Positions 1 through 5,918 of a stretch of DNA of 32,811 nucleotides are shown in pieces. The notes under the pieces are model-generated. The model saw only the letters and a program-made list of their open reading frames with translations, was not told where the DNA came from and ran no database searches. Where the stretch lies: NCBI GenBank assembly GCA_013288545.1, contig JABDBR010000004.1:33834-66644 (forward strand), given 5' to 3'. Each line of letters opens with the position of its first letter. The first letter of the stretch is position 1. The DNA is from Nitrososphaerota archaeon (GTDB lineage: Archaea > Thermoproteota > Nitrososphaeria > Nitrososphaerales > Nitrosopumilaceae). The translations under genes and the position numbers were made by a program.

Positions 1-144
1 CATCTTGTTTCCTACTCTTGACGGTGATGCTGACATGAGGGAAATTTTTGATTTTTGTTCCAACAGTTTAAAGATTATTTTGAGTCTCTGCTCACTTGCA
101 AGTTCTAGAAAATCATTTGCGGCATTTTCATAAATTGTGCCCAC
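1..144 (-). CDS. Winged-helix transcriptional regulator, N-terminal part only (cut by window edge)
   Basis: The minus frame is open from a GTG at 142-144 to the window edge, giving 48 residues with no stop. The stretch FLELASEQRLKIIFKLLEQK followed by SKISLMSAS reads like the first helices of the ArsR/MarR-like winged-helix regulators that are common in Thaumarchaeota, in which a SEQRL-x-IIF segment precedes the recognition helix. The C-terminal part of the gene lies outside the window, so ligand or effector domains cannot be judged. The start is uncertain: no in-frame ATG is present and GTG 144 is simply the best candidate. A possible TATA element (ATTTATA in minus sense, about 160-170) lies close upstream. 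The family call is inference from a short stretch. Confidence 0.55.
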   Translation of the reverse strand, partial: MGTIYENAANDFLELASEQRLKIIFKLLEQKSKISLMSASPSRVGNKM

Positions 145-262
145 AGCAGATTTGATTCAAAGTATAAATGTAAATCTTACTCAAATTCCAATAAAACTAT
201 CACAGACTAGAATCTAGAGACATTTGTTAAACTAAAATATCATCATATGACTTGAGTTAGAT

Positions 263-631
263 ATGATAACAGTAGATTGTCGAGTGATACCTTCCTTAAA
301 GTCACCTCTTGCAGTATACACATCAGACCAAGTAGGGGCAATACCTGCATTGAAGATACACGAGTTTATGCTTGCCCCTCTAGGTGATGAAGGTGTAGAT
401 GCTACCAGAGTCATAAAAGCAATCAAAGATTTTCTTGGCTCATTGTCAATCGAGAACCATTTTGCAGTAATACAGAACAAGAACGTAATCTCAATAGTTG
501 CAATAGATGATTTCAAGTTAGAAGAACTACCAACACAAGCAACGGACCAATTTTTTTCATGCGTACATTGTGGCCATGTGACACAATTTGAGACAGTGCA
601 CAACAATCACATGAAAATCCATTACCTTTGA
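263..631 (+). CDS. Conserved small protein with C-terminal C2H2 zinc finger
   Basis: A 122-residue protein with no recognised N-terminal domain and one classical C2H2 finger at its end: C100-x2-C103-x12-H116-x3-H120, followed by only two residues. Residues 1-95 are mixed alpha/beta and carry no signal peptide or membrane helix, so the protein is probably cytoplasmic. A C-terminal finger suggests nucleic-acid or protein binding, but the target cannot be read from sequence. It stands alone: the upstream regulator is divergent and the next gene starts 83 bases downstream. There is no clear Shine-Dalgarno before the ATG, consistent with leaderless translation. The finger is certain from the spacing; the function is unknown. 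Confidence 0.75.
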   Translation: MITVDCRVIPSLKSPLAVYTSDQVGAIPALKIHEFMLAPLGDEGVDATRVIKAIKDFLGSLSIENHFAVIQNKNVISIVAIDDFKLEELPTQATDQFFSCVHCGHVTQFETVHNNHMKIHYL

Positions 632-714
632 GTACTTTCTAAACTGTATTGATCTTATAGAATAATGTACGGATATTCAGATATGTAATGCAATGGGTAT
701 ATGATTGGTAACTA

Positions 715-2730
715 GTGGCAGTAAAGCCCAAAAATTATCATGTCAAGTATTTTCTTACACTTGTCTTTGCTTCAATTTTAGTCACTTTTGGTGCATCCAT
801 AAACCAAGTATTTGCAATGGGCGATGCTCCATCTACATGCTCCAATAGATATGATGGACCAATTGTCTCTTTTTTAATAAACAATGGAAGTCAGACATTT
901 GATCCAATAGCAAATCCCGGCGTGACCTTTAATGTGAATACACTTAGCAATTACAGTGTAACATTTGTAATACATACTTCCAACATGAGTTCTCAGAACA
1001 ACACAAATCCTGGAACTACTTGGTACCATGATGATGTTTTTGCTTTTGCAGATGGCCACTGCATACCAGATAGTATAACTACCAACATAAATCCGAATCA
1101 AAATGTAACTCTAAACAGGACTCTCACAAATCCACATGGTGGATACTACCAACAATCTGTTTTCTTTTCAACTTTTTCAACTCTTGGTAACCCAGTGACA
1201 TATAATGTACAATGGATTGCACCACCGTCTGTACCACAGAACCTACAGGCAAATACTAGTAATTCACAGGTGATTCTATCATGGTCTGCACCATCAAGCA
1301 ATGGTGGCTCGCCAATTACAAACTATAAGATATTCAAGTCAACTAGTTCTGGAACTGAGACGCTATTTGCAACAACAGAAAATATGACTTTGTATAATGA
1401 TACTTCCGTAACTAACGGACAGACATATTTTTACACAGCAACGGCAGTTAACTCTGTCGGTGAATCTCCGCAATCAAATGAGACAAGTGTAACACCAACA
1501 TCTTCTGCAACAGTTCCACAACCACCAACTAGCCTGACAGCTACAGTCGCTTCATCATCACAGATCAATCTGTCATGGGCATCACCCGTAAACAATGGCG
1601 GTTCTGCACTAACAGGATATCAAATTGAAAGATCAACTGATTCGGGTTCCACATGGTCAACTCTAGTTGCAAACACTGGGAATACATCGATAAAATATTC
1701 AGATACAGGATTGCATCCAAGTACTATCTACACTTATCGTGTATCATCAATCAATTCAGTAGGCACCAGCTCACCATCAAACACTGCAACTGCCACTACA
1801 TCTAGTAACACAACTATACCATCATCGCCTACAGGATTAGTTGCAACAGCAATTTCATCATCACAAATTAACTTGTCATGGACAGCACCTAGTAACAATG
1901 GCGGCGCTGCAATTACAGGATATGATATTGAACGATCCACAGATAACGGCAATACATGGTCCAATCTAATACCAAATACATCTTCAACTGCTACAACATA
2001 CAATGACACTGGGCTCTCATCCAGTACAACCTATACCTATAGAGTATCAGCAATTAATTCAGTAGGTACAAGCTTACCATCGGATACATCTTCTGCTACA
2101 ACAAGTACAGTTACATCAAGCGGTATTGTTCTAAATAATGTCCAGTCAACATCAGGTGTAGTATCATTCTCAAACCAAATTACACTTGCAGATTTCGATG
2201 TTGGAACTGGTAACAACAAGCTACTTGTTGTAGGTGTTAGTTCAGATAATAGTGATGTAGGTTCGGTTACATTTGGAGGATCATATCTGACAAAAAAAGT
2301 TGGATCATTTTATAACAACGATGCAGAATTTTGGTATCTCAAAAATCCCACAGGTTCTGGTGCCATTGTTGTCACAATGAACGGTCCAACATCAACTATA
2401 GTTGGCGCATACTCGTTCTCTGGAGTAAATCAAACAAGTCCAATTCCCACCAAAACAGTACGTCATAATGTAAACCCCAATAGCCCTACCATAACACTTA
2501 CAACGAAATTCTCAAACGACTGGGTACTTGACCTGCCATCAATGTATGGTGGTTCTACACTCGGTTCCCCAACATGTACACAACAATGGGATGCTAACGT
2601 ACCAGATGCAATCACCGGAACATCAAGCTCCAAGATTGTGCCAACACCTGGAGCTGTCACATGCAAGTGGACTACAAATATTGTTGATCTCTGGGATGAT
2701 GTTGCAATCGAGATAAAAGCATCAAAGTAG
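715..2730 (+). CDS. Secreted multidomain protein with three fibronectin type III domains
   Basis: A 671-residue exported protein. A GTG start gives a basic N-terminus and a hydrophobic segment (about 11-31) ending near Val-Phe-Ala at 32-34, a typical signal peptide. Residues 35-168 form an unassigned beta-rich domain with N-glycosylation-type NxS/T sites. Three FN3 domains follow at about 171-262, 268-364 and 369-465, each with the LSW, NGG and Y-x-Y-x-V landmarks; the second and third are close copies. Residues 467-671 form a C-terminal beta-rich domain, possibly carbohydrate- or surface-binding, which I do not recognise. No PEFG-CTERM or C-terminal anchor is seen, so it may be released or held by other surface proteins. 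Adhesion or matrix binding is a plausible role for FN3 architecture but is inference. Confidence 0.85.
   Translation: MAVKPKNYHVKYFLTLVFASILVTFGASINQVFAMGDAPSTCSNRYDGPIVSFLINNGSQTFDPIANPGVTFNVNTLSNYSVTFVIHTSNMSSQNNTNPGTTWYHDDVFAFADGHCIPDSITTNINPNQNVTLNRTLTNPHGGYYQQSVFFSTFSTLGNPVTYNVQWIAPPSVPQNLQANTSNSQVILSWSAPSSNGGSPITNYKIFKSTSSGTETLFATTENMTLYNDTSVTNGQTYFYTATAVNSVGESPQSNETSVTPTSSATVPQPPTSLTATVASSSQINLSWASPVNNGGSALTGYQIERSTDSGSTWSTLVANTGNTSIKYSDTGLHPSTIYTYRVSSINSVGTSSPSNTATATTSSNTTIPSSPTGLVATAISSSQINLSWTAPSNNGGAAITGYDIERSTDNGNTWSNLIPNTSSTATTYNDTGLSSSTTYTYRVSAINSVGTSLPSDTSSATTSTVTSSGIVLNNVQSTSGVVSFSNQITLADFDVGTGNNKLLVVGVSSDNSDVGSVTFGGSYLTKKVGSFYNNDAEFWYLKNPTGSGAIVVTMNGPTSTIVGAYSFSGVNQTSPIPTKTVRHNVNPNSPTITLTTKFSNDWVLDLPSMYGGSTLGSPTCTQQWDANVPDAITGTSSSKIVPTPGAVTCKWTTNIVDLWDDVAIEIKASK
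1552..2106 (+). repeat. Tandem intragenic repeat encoding FN3 domains 2 and 3
   Basis: DNA of the second and third FN3 domains is visibly duplicated with a 303-bp period. For example, TCATCATCACAGAT at 1552 corresponds to TCATCATCACAAAT at 1855, and both are followed by the codons for an LSW-x-xP-x-NNGG segment. Third-position differences are scattered, so this is an old but still recognisable in-frame domain duplication rather than an assembly artefact. Confidence 0.75.
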
Positions 2731-2740
2731 TTCAGGACAA

Positions 2741-2758
2741 ATTTTTGTTTAAAAAAAA
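2741..2758. terminator. Probable bidirectional termination region
   Basis: A T-rich run on the plus strand (ATTTTTGTTT, 2741-2750), 11 nt after the FN3 gene stop, is followed directly by an A8 run (2751-2758) that reads as T8 on the minus strand, downstream of the convergent ABM-domain gene. Archaeal termination commonly uses such T tracts without a stem. Assignment is by position and composition only. Confidence 0.4.
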
Positions 2759-2837
2759 TCATTGATCATACATCAAAACTAGTTCTTACTAGATTACATC
2801 ATTTGTAAAAATATACAATAAAAACTGAAGATTATAC

Positions 2838-3122
2838 CTACTGAGACACTACTTCGTAAAACGTCGGCTTGGGCGGTCCTTCCATGTAAGAATGCCCTTT
2901 TGACTGGATTTGGAAATGTTCCTGAGTTTTATGCATGGTTTCAAATTGTTCCTTTGTTTCAAACTCTACCAGAATTACATGCTTGCCAGTACGCGATTCA
3001 AGTAGTCTACGTCTTACAAAGCCATCAAATTTTGAAAGTTCTGTATTGGACTTGCCTATCCAGTCCTTAAATTCCGCTTCAGAGCCTTTCTTGATCTGAA
3101 TTTCGGCTGCAACTACAAACAT
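2838..3122 (-). CDS. Antibiotic biosynthesis monooxygenase (ABM)-fold protein
   Basis: With the start chosen here the protein is 94 residues, a typical length for a single ABM/dimeric alpha-beta barrel domain. It starts MFVVAAEIQIKKG, contains the W-x-G/S-N-x-E-x-x-x-F-x-G-F motif region, and ends FYEVVSQ. These proteins form dimers and act as small monooxygenases or haem/quinone-related enzymes; the substrate here is unknown. A longer reading from 3185 adds 21 residues that do not fit the family. The internal ATG at 3120-3122 lies about 26 nt after an AT-rich TATA-like stretch (about 3141-3155), which supports the shorter start. The gene is convergent with the FN3 gene and divergent from the membrane-anchored gene at 3257. 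Confidence 0.75.
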   Translation of the reverse strand: MFVVAAEIQIKKGSEAEFKDWIGKSNTELSKFDGFVRRRLLESRTGKHVILVEFETKEQFETMHKTQEHFQIQSKGHSYMEGPPKPTFYEVVSQ

Positions 3123-3228
3123 GAAATATTCCAATATGGGTTTGAATAATAATATTTCTAAGATTTCCACATGTAGTAAACTCATGAAGTACTTTGAGTT
3201 TCAGACGCAGTCAGTGGCTCAATAGTCC

Positions 3229-3239
3229 TAAATAACGGA
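3229..3239 (+). promoter_or_regulatory. Promoter core TAAATAACGGA for the 3257 gene
   Basis: TAAATAACGGA lies about 26 nt before the ATG at 3257, the usual TATA-to-start distance for leaderless archaeal transcripts. The identical 11-mer precedes the small metal-binding gene at 4006 at nearly the same distance (3979-3989), which supports a real promoter element. Confidence 0.5.
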
Positions 3240-3256
3240 ATAATTCGTTCAAGTAT

Positions 3257-3517
3257 ATGAATGAGAAACTCTTGGCATATGGATCAATTGCAGCTGCAAT
3301 TGTGGTCATGTCAACAATTGTGTTTCCGTTTTGGAATTTAATACCAGACATGGTGACAGAAAAAGTCAGAGTCGTTTACAAAGAAGGAGACAAGTGTACA
3401 GTAGAGACAAGCGATGGCTTTAACATACCTAACATACCTTGTGCTAACGCAAAGATAGGAGACAATATCACTGCATCATATGATGTCAAAGTAAAAGATA
3501 GAGAACACAAGATATAG
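3257..3517 (+). CDS. Small membrane-anchored hypothetical protein
   Basis: An 86-residue protein with one hydrophobic helix (about residues 6-28), followed by a compact extracytoplasmic beta-rich segment containing KVRVVYKEGDKCTVET and two cysteines (about 48 and 60) that could form a disulphide outside the cell. The layout (uncleaved signal anchor plus about 55 residues) suggests a pseudoperiplasmic tail. I do not recognise a family. It ends 4 nt before the end of the convergent Pth2 gene. Promoter: TAAATAACGGA at 3229-3239. Confidence 0.65.
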   Translation: MNEKLLAYGSIAAAIVVMSTIVFPFWNLIPDMVTEKVRVVYKEGDKCTVETSDGFNIPNIPCANAKIGDNITASYDVKVKDREHKI

Positions 3518-3521
3518 AAAA

Positions 3522-3878
3522 TTAGAGAAGTTTTAGATCCTTTGTAACTTTGTCAATCATTTCTTCTGGGGCCGGACCTATTGAGATACATGTTACAGTC
3601 CCAGGTTCTATCTGAGTATGGCCTGCATCTGTGACTTCGGACCAAGGCAGATCGTGTGATATCGCATCTCTTTTCACCTTATCCAACTCGGACATGCTAG
3701 ATACTTTAACTACAACTTTTTCTTGGCCGTATCGTTCCCACTGGTCAAACCACTCTCGTTTTGATTTTCTCACATGTTCTGCTCCCAAGACACATGCATG
3801 ACCCACTTGGGCTGCAATTTTTCCAGTACCCATTCCAAGATCTTTTCTTACAACAATTACCTGTTTGATTATACCCAT
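3522..3878 (-). CDS. pth2: Peptidyl-tRNA hydrolase, Pth2 type
   Basis: A 118-residue protein matching the archaeal/eukaryotic Pth2 family over its whole length. It begins with KQVIVVRKDLGMGTGKIAAQ, followed by VGHACVLGAE, a WERYGQEKVVVKV strand and a C-terminal segment with DAGHTQIEPGT and ISIGPAPEE. Pth2 cleaves peptidyl-tRNAs that drop off the ribosome, recycling tRNA. The conserved Lys/His/Asp/Thr positions of the active site appear intact. It is transcribed alone, with its stop 4 nt from that of the convergent 3257 gene. Confidence 0.95.
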   Translation of the reverse strand: MGIIKQVIVVRKDLGMGTGKIAAQVGHACVLGAEHVRKSKREWFDQWERYGQEKVVVKVSSMSELDKVKRDAISHDLPWSEVTDAGHTQIEPGTVTCISIGPAPEEMIDKVTKDLKLL

Positions 3879-3978
3879 ACTAATTTGGAATTACATTAGG
3901 ACATGTTAAACTTTTGAATCAACACATGAAAAAAGACCATTAACAGATGTGTTTCACATTTTCAGGTTATCATATCAA

Positions 3979-4001
3979 TAAATAACGGAGTGTTTTAACA
4001 C
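3979..4001 (+). promoter_or_regulatory. Promoter plus palindrome ahead of the His/Cys-rich mini-protein
   Basis: TAAATAACGGA (3979-3989) is identical to the element ahead of the 3257 gene and lies about 25 nt from the ATG at 4006. It is followed at once by GTGTTTTAACAC (3990-4001), a 5-2-5 inverted repeat covering the expected transcription start. A palindrome between TATA box and start codon is a typical repressor position in archaea; which regulator might bind is unknown. Confidence 0.4.
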
Positions 4002-4005
4002 ATAC

Positions 4006-4146
4006 ATGCCCGGTATGAAATGCGTATCATGCGGAATTGGATTCTTTTCTGCCACTGGTTCAGATAAATGCTCCAAGTGTTCAGGTAAAGGCCAAGAAGA
4101 AGCTGCACACGGTCACGACTCTTGTGGCTGCGGTCACAGTCATTAG
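4006..4146 (+). CDS. 46-residue zinc-ribbon/His-rich metal-binding protein
   Basis: Frame 4006-4146 encodes MPGMKCVSCGIGFFSATGSD, then KCSKCSGKG and a tail rich in His and Cys (HGHDSCGCGHSH). The first part is a C-x2-C...C-x2-C ribbon (C6, C9, C22, C25). The tail, with two more Cys and four His, looks like a metal-chelating end, as in Zn/Ni/Cu-handling small proteins. ATG 4006 lies about 25 nt after a TATA-like element; an alternative ATG is at 4015. A T6 run at 4177-4182 could terminate it. Metal binding is strongly implied; whether it is a chaperone, buffer or nucleic-acid-binding protein cannot be told. Confidence 0.7.
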   Translation: MPGMKCVSCGIGFFSATGSDKCSKCSGKGQEEAAHGHDSCGCGHSH

Positions 4147-4258
4147 AAAATTCTAGTGGTATGTGATAAATCTCCCTTTTTTGATATAATTATACAAAAT
4201 TAAATTTTCCAAAATCCGTAGTGAATTAATAGTGCAGACATGACAAAAATAATACGAT

Positions 4259-5395
4259 ATGGATTATGATGTAGTAATAGCAGGTGGAAGTGTTGCAGGA
4301 CTCTTGTGCGCACGAGAGATTGCAAGCAAGAATTACAAGGTCCTAGTAATAGAAGAAGACTCTGAGCTTGGAACCCCAGAGCATTGTGGGGGTGTAGTCA
4401 GCATACCTGCAATGGATGACCTTGGAATCATACCTGTGCGAGCTACACTTGACAACAAGATACGTTCTGCAAAGATAGTGGCACCATCTGGAAAAAAATT
4501 TACACTAGACGCAAGGCCACAGCAAGTCATAGTTTTGGATAGGCGAGAGTTTGACAAACAGATTGCACATCAAGCCCAAGTCAAAGGTGCTGAAATCATG
4601 GTAAAGTCATCACTAAGAGAGATAACAAAGGATGGAGTGAGAACATCAGACGGAGAGATAAAATGCAAAATTGTTGTGGATGCAAGAGGTGTGACATCTC
4701 TTGTTCAAAAAGATAGAACTGGAACACTCCAGTCAGCACAATATGAAATCTTTGCAGACTGGATAGACAAGGAAAGAATTGAAGTATATCTAGATCAGGA
4801 AAAATATCCAGGATTTTTTGCATGGGTCATACCCACTAGAAGAGATGAAGCCAAAGTAGGAGTAGCAGGAAGAGGAATCAATCCTGCTCTTGTAATAGAA
4901 GAATTTCTCAAGGAAAAAGGAAAACATTCTACCATCAGAAAAATATTTGCCCCAATCTGGGTTAAAGGACCAATCAAAGAATTCGTAACAGGAAATGTTG
5001 TAACCATAGGAGATGCAGCAGGGCAAGCAAAACCTACAACGGCAGGCGGAATCTATTCATCAGGAATTGGAGGAATACTTGCTGGCAATGCAATTTCCAA
5101 GTTTTTAGAATCAGGAAATAAATCAGATTTATTAGAATATCAAAAACAATGGAATGAAAAATTCGGCAAAGAGTTTGAAAATATGCTTCTTGCGCGTTCA
5201 CTTCTTGAGAGACTAGACAACAAATCAATTGATGCAATATTCGAATCAATAACACCAAAGATGTTAGATGAGATCTCAAAGGAAGGAAGTTTTGATTTTC
5301 ACACAACATCAGTTGCAAAGCTATTGGGTGTGCGAGGATCTGTCAAGGCAATCCAGGCAATTCTTGGAAATGAATTGAGAAGATTGTTGAACTGA
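4259..5395 (+). CDS. Geranylgeranyl reductase family FAD-dependent oxidoreductase
   Basis: A 378-residue flavoprotein. The N-terminal dinucleotide fold is VVIAGGSVAGLLCAREIA (about 5-22), followed by the family's E-H-C-G-G-V segment (about 42-47), a DRREFD motif and the second FAD motif VTIGDAAGQAKPTTAGGI (about 248-265). This matches the archaeal geranylgeranyl reductase/GGR group that saturates the isoprenoid chains of membrane lipids (digeranylgeranylglycerophospholipid reductase) or of related prenyl compounds such as menaquinone side chains. The length is normal and all FAD motifs are intact. It is transcribed alone. Thaumarchaeal genomes can hold several paralogues, so the exact prenyl substrate is not settled. 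Confidence 0.85.
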   Translation: MDYDVVIAGGSVAGLLCAREIASKNYKVLVIEEDSELGTPEHCGGVVSIPAMDDLGIIPVRATLDNKIRSAKIVAPSGKKFTLDARPQQVIVLDRREFDKQIAHQAQVKGAEIMVKSSLREITKDGVRTSDGEIKCKIVVDARGVTSLVQKDRTGTLQSAQYEIFADWIDKERIEVYLDQEKYPGFFAWVIPTRRDEAKVGVAGRGINPALVIEEFLKEKGKHSTIRKIFAPIWVKGPIKEFVTGNVVTIGDAAGQAKPTTAGGIYSSGIGGILAGNAISKFLESGNKSDLLEYQKQWNEKFGKEFENMLLARSLLERLDNKSIDAIFESITPKMLDEISKEGSFDFHTTSVAKLLGVRGSVKAIQAILGNELRRLLN

Positions 5396-5415
5396 GCAAC
5401 ATTTGATAAGCAAGG

Positions 5416-5423
5416 TATAAATT
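5416..5423 (+). promoter_or_regulatory. TATA box of the zinc-ribbon-aEF1B-Cdc48 operon
   Basis: TATAAATT at 5416-5423 is centred about 26.5 nt before the ATG at 5446, matching a leaderless archaeal promoter. The following genes at 5446, 5629, 5919 and 8090 are separated by 2-8 nt, so this is probably the promoter for all four. Confidence 0.6.
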
Positions 5424-5445
5424 CGGTAGAAATCGACTTTTTATC

Positions 5446-5625
5446 ATGTCATCAACTATAGCATTACCTGTATGCAGTTCTTGTCACAGACCAATAATGC
5501 CTAACGATAAGTGTGTAAAATTTAACTGTCCTAGTTGTGGCTCTGTATTGCTTTGGAGATGTGAGAGTTGCAGAGAGGCTGCAAGAGTATACAAGTGTAA
5601 TTCATGCACTTTTGAAGGACCTTAA
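5446..5625 (+). CDS. Small zinc-finger protein of the HVO_2753 type (nucleic-acid-binding Zn ribbon)
   Basis: A 59-residue protein with nine cysteines, eight in four CxxC pairs: C10/C13, C28/C31, C39/C42 and C51/C54, plus C23. The NCPSCG core, the RCESCR segment and the final CNSCTFEGP are the signature of the archaeal small zinc-finger family represented by Haloferax HVO_2753, often described as Zn-ribbon RNA-binding proteins. As in haloarchaea, it stands directly before the elongation factor aEF1B gene, here 3 nt apart, which supports a translation-linked role. ATG 5446 is set by the TATA box at 5416. Confidence 0.85.
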   Translation: MSSTIALPVCSSCHRPIMPNDKCVKFNCPSCGSVLLWRCESCREAARVYKCNSCTFEGP

Positions 5626-5628
5626 AAA

Positions 5629-5910
5629 TTGGCCCGACTTTCACTTAGAGCAAAAATTCTTCCAACCGGAACAGAAATAGATCTAGATGACGTTGCAAAA
5701 AAGATCACGTCTTCATTAAAAGGAGATATCGTGCTTTCAAAATATGTAAAAGAACCGCTAGCTTTTGGTCTCTACTTTCTTAATGCAGAGTTTTCCTTAG
5801 ACGATAAGGAAGGCCAAATGGATTCTCTTGAAAATACTGTACGTTCAATTGAAGGAGTAGGAGAATTCGAAGTGTTAGGTTTGAGCCGAACATCTGTCGA
5901 TATGAAGTAG
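5629..5910 (+). CDS. ef1b: Translation elongation factor aEF1B (EF-1 beta)
   Basis: A 93-residue protein with the archaeal aEF1B pattern: an N-terminal KILPTGTEIDLD strand-helix, a central KYVKEPLAFGLYFL segment and a C-terminal GVGEFEVLGLSR strand. It is the guanine-nucleotide exchange factor that recharges aEF1A with GTP. The TTG start at 5629 is 3 nt after the preceding stop and gives the usual family length. It is the second gene of the operon and is followed 8 nt later by Cdc48. Confidence 0.92.
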   Translation: MARLSLRAKILPTGTEIDLDDVAKKITSSLKGDIVLSKYVKEPLAFGLYFLNAEFSLDDKEGQMDSLENTVRSIEGVGEFEVLGLSRTSVDMK

Positions 5911-5918
5911 GTGTCTCC

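Noticed and set aside
232-606. Minus-strand open frame of 124 codons opposite the C2H2 protein
   Set aside because: It is antisense to a frame with a perfect zinc finger and shows no recognisable protein features.
3231-3251. Near-palindrome AACGGAAT-A-ATTCGTT ahead of the 3257 gene
   Set aside because: Arms need a bulge and the sequence overlaps the promoter core that already explains part of the similarity.
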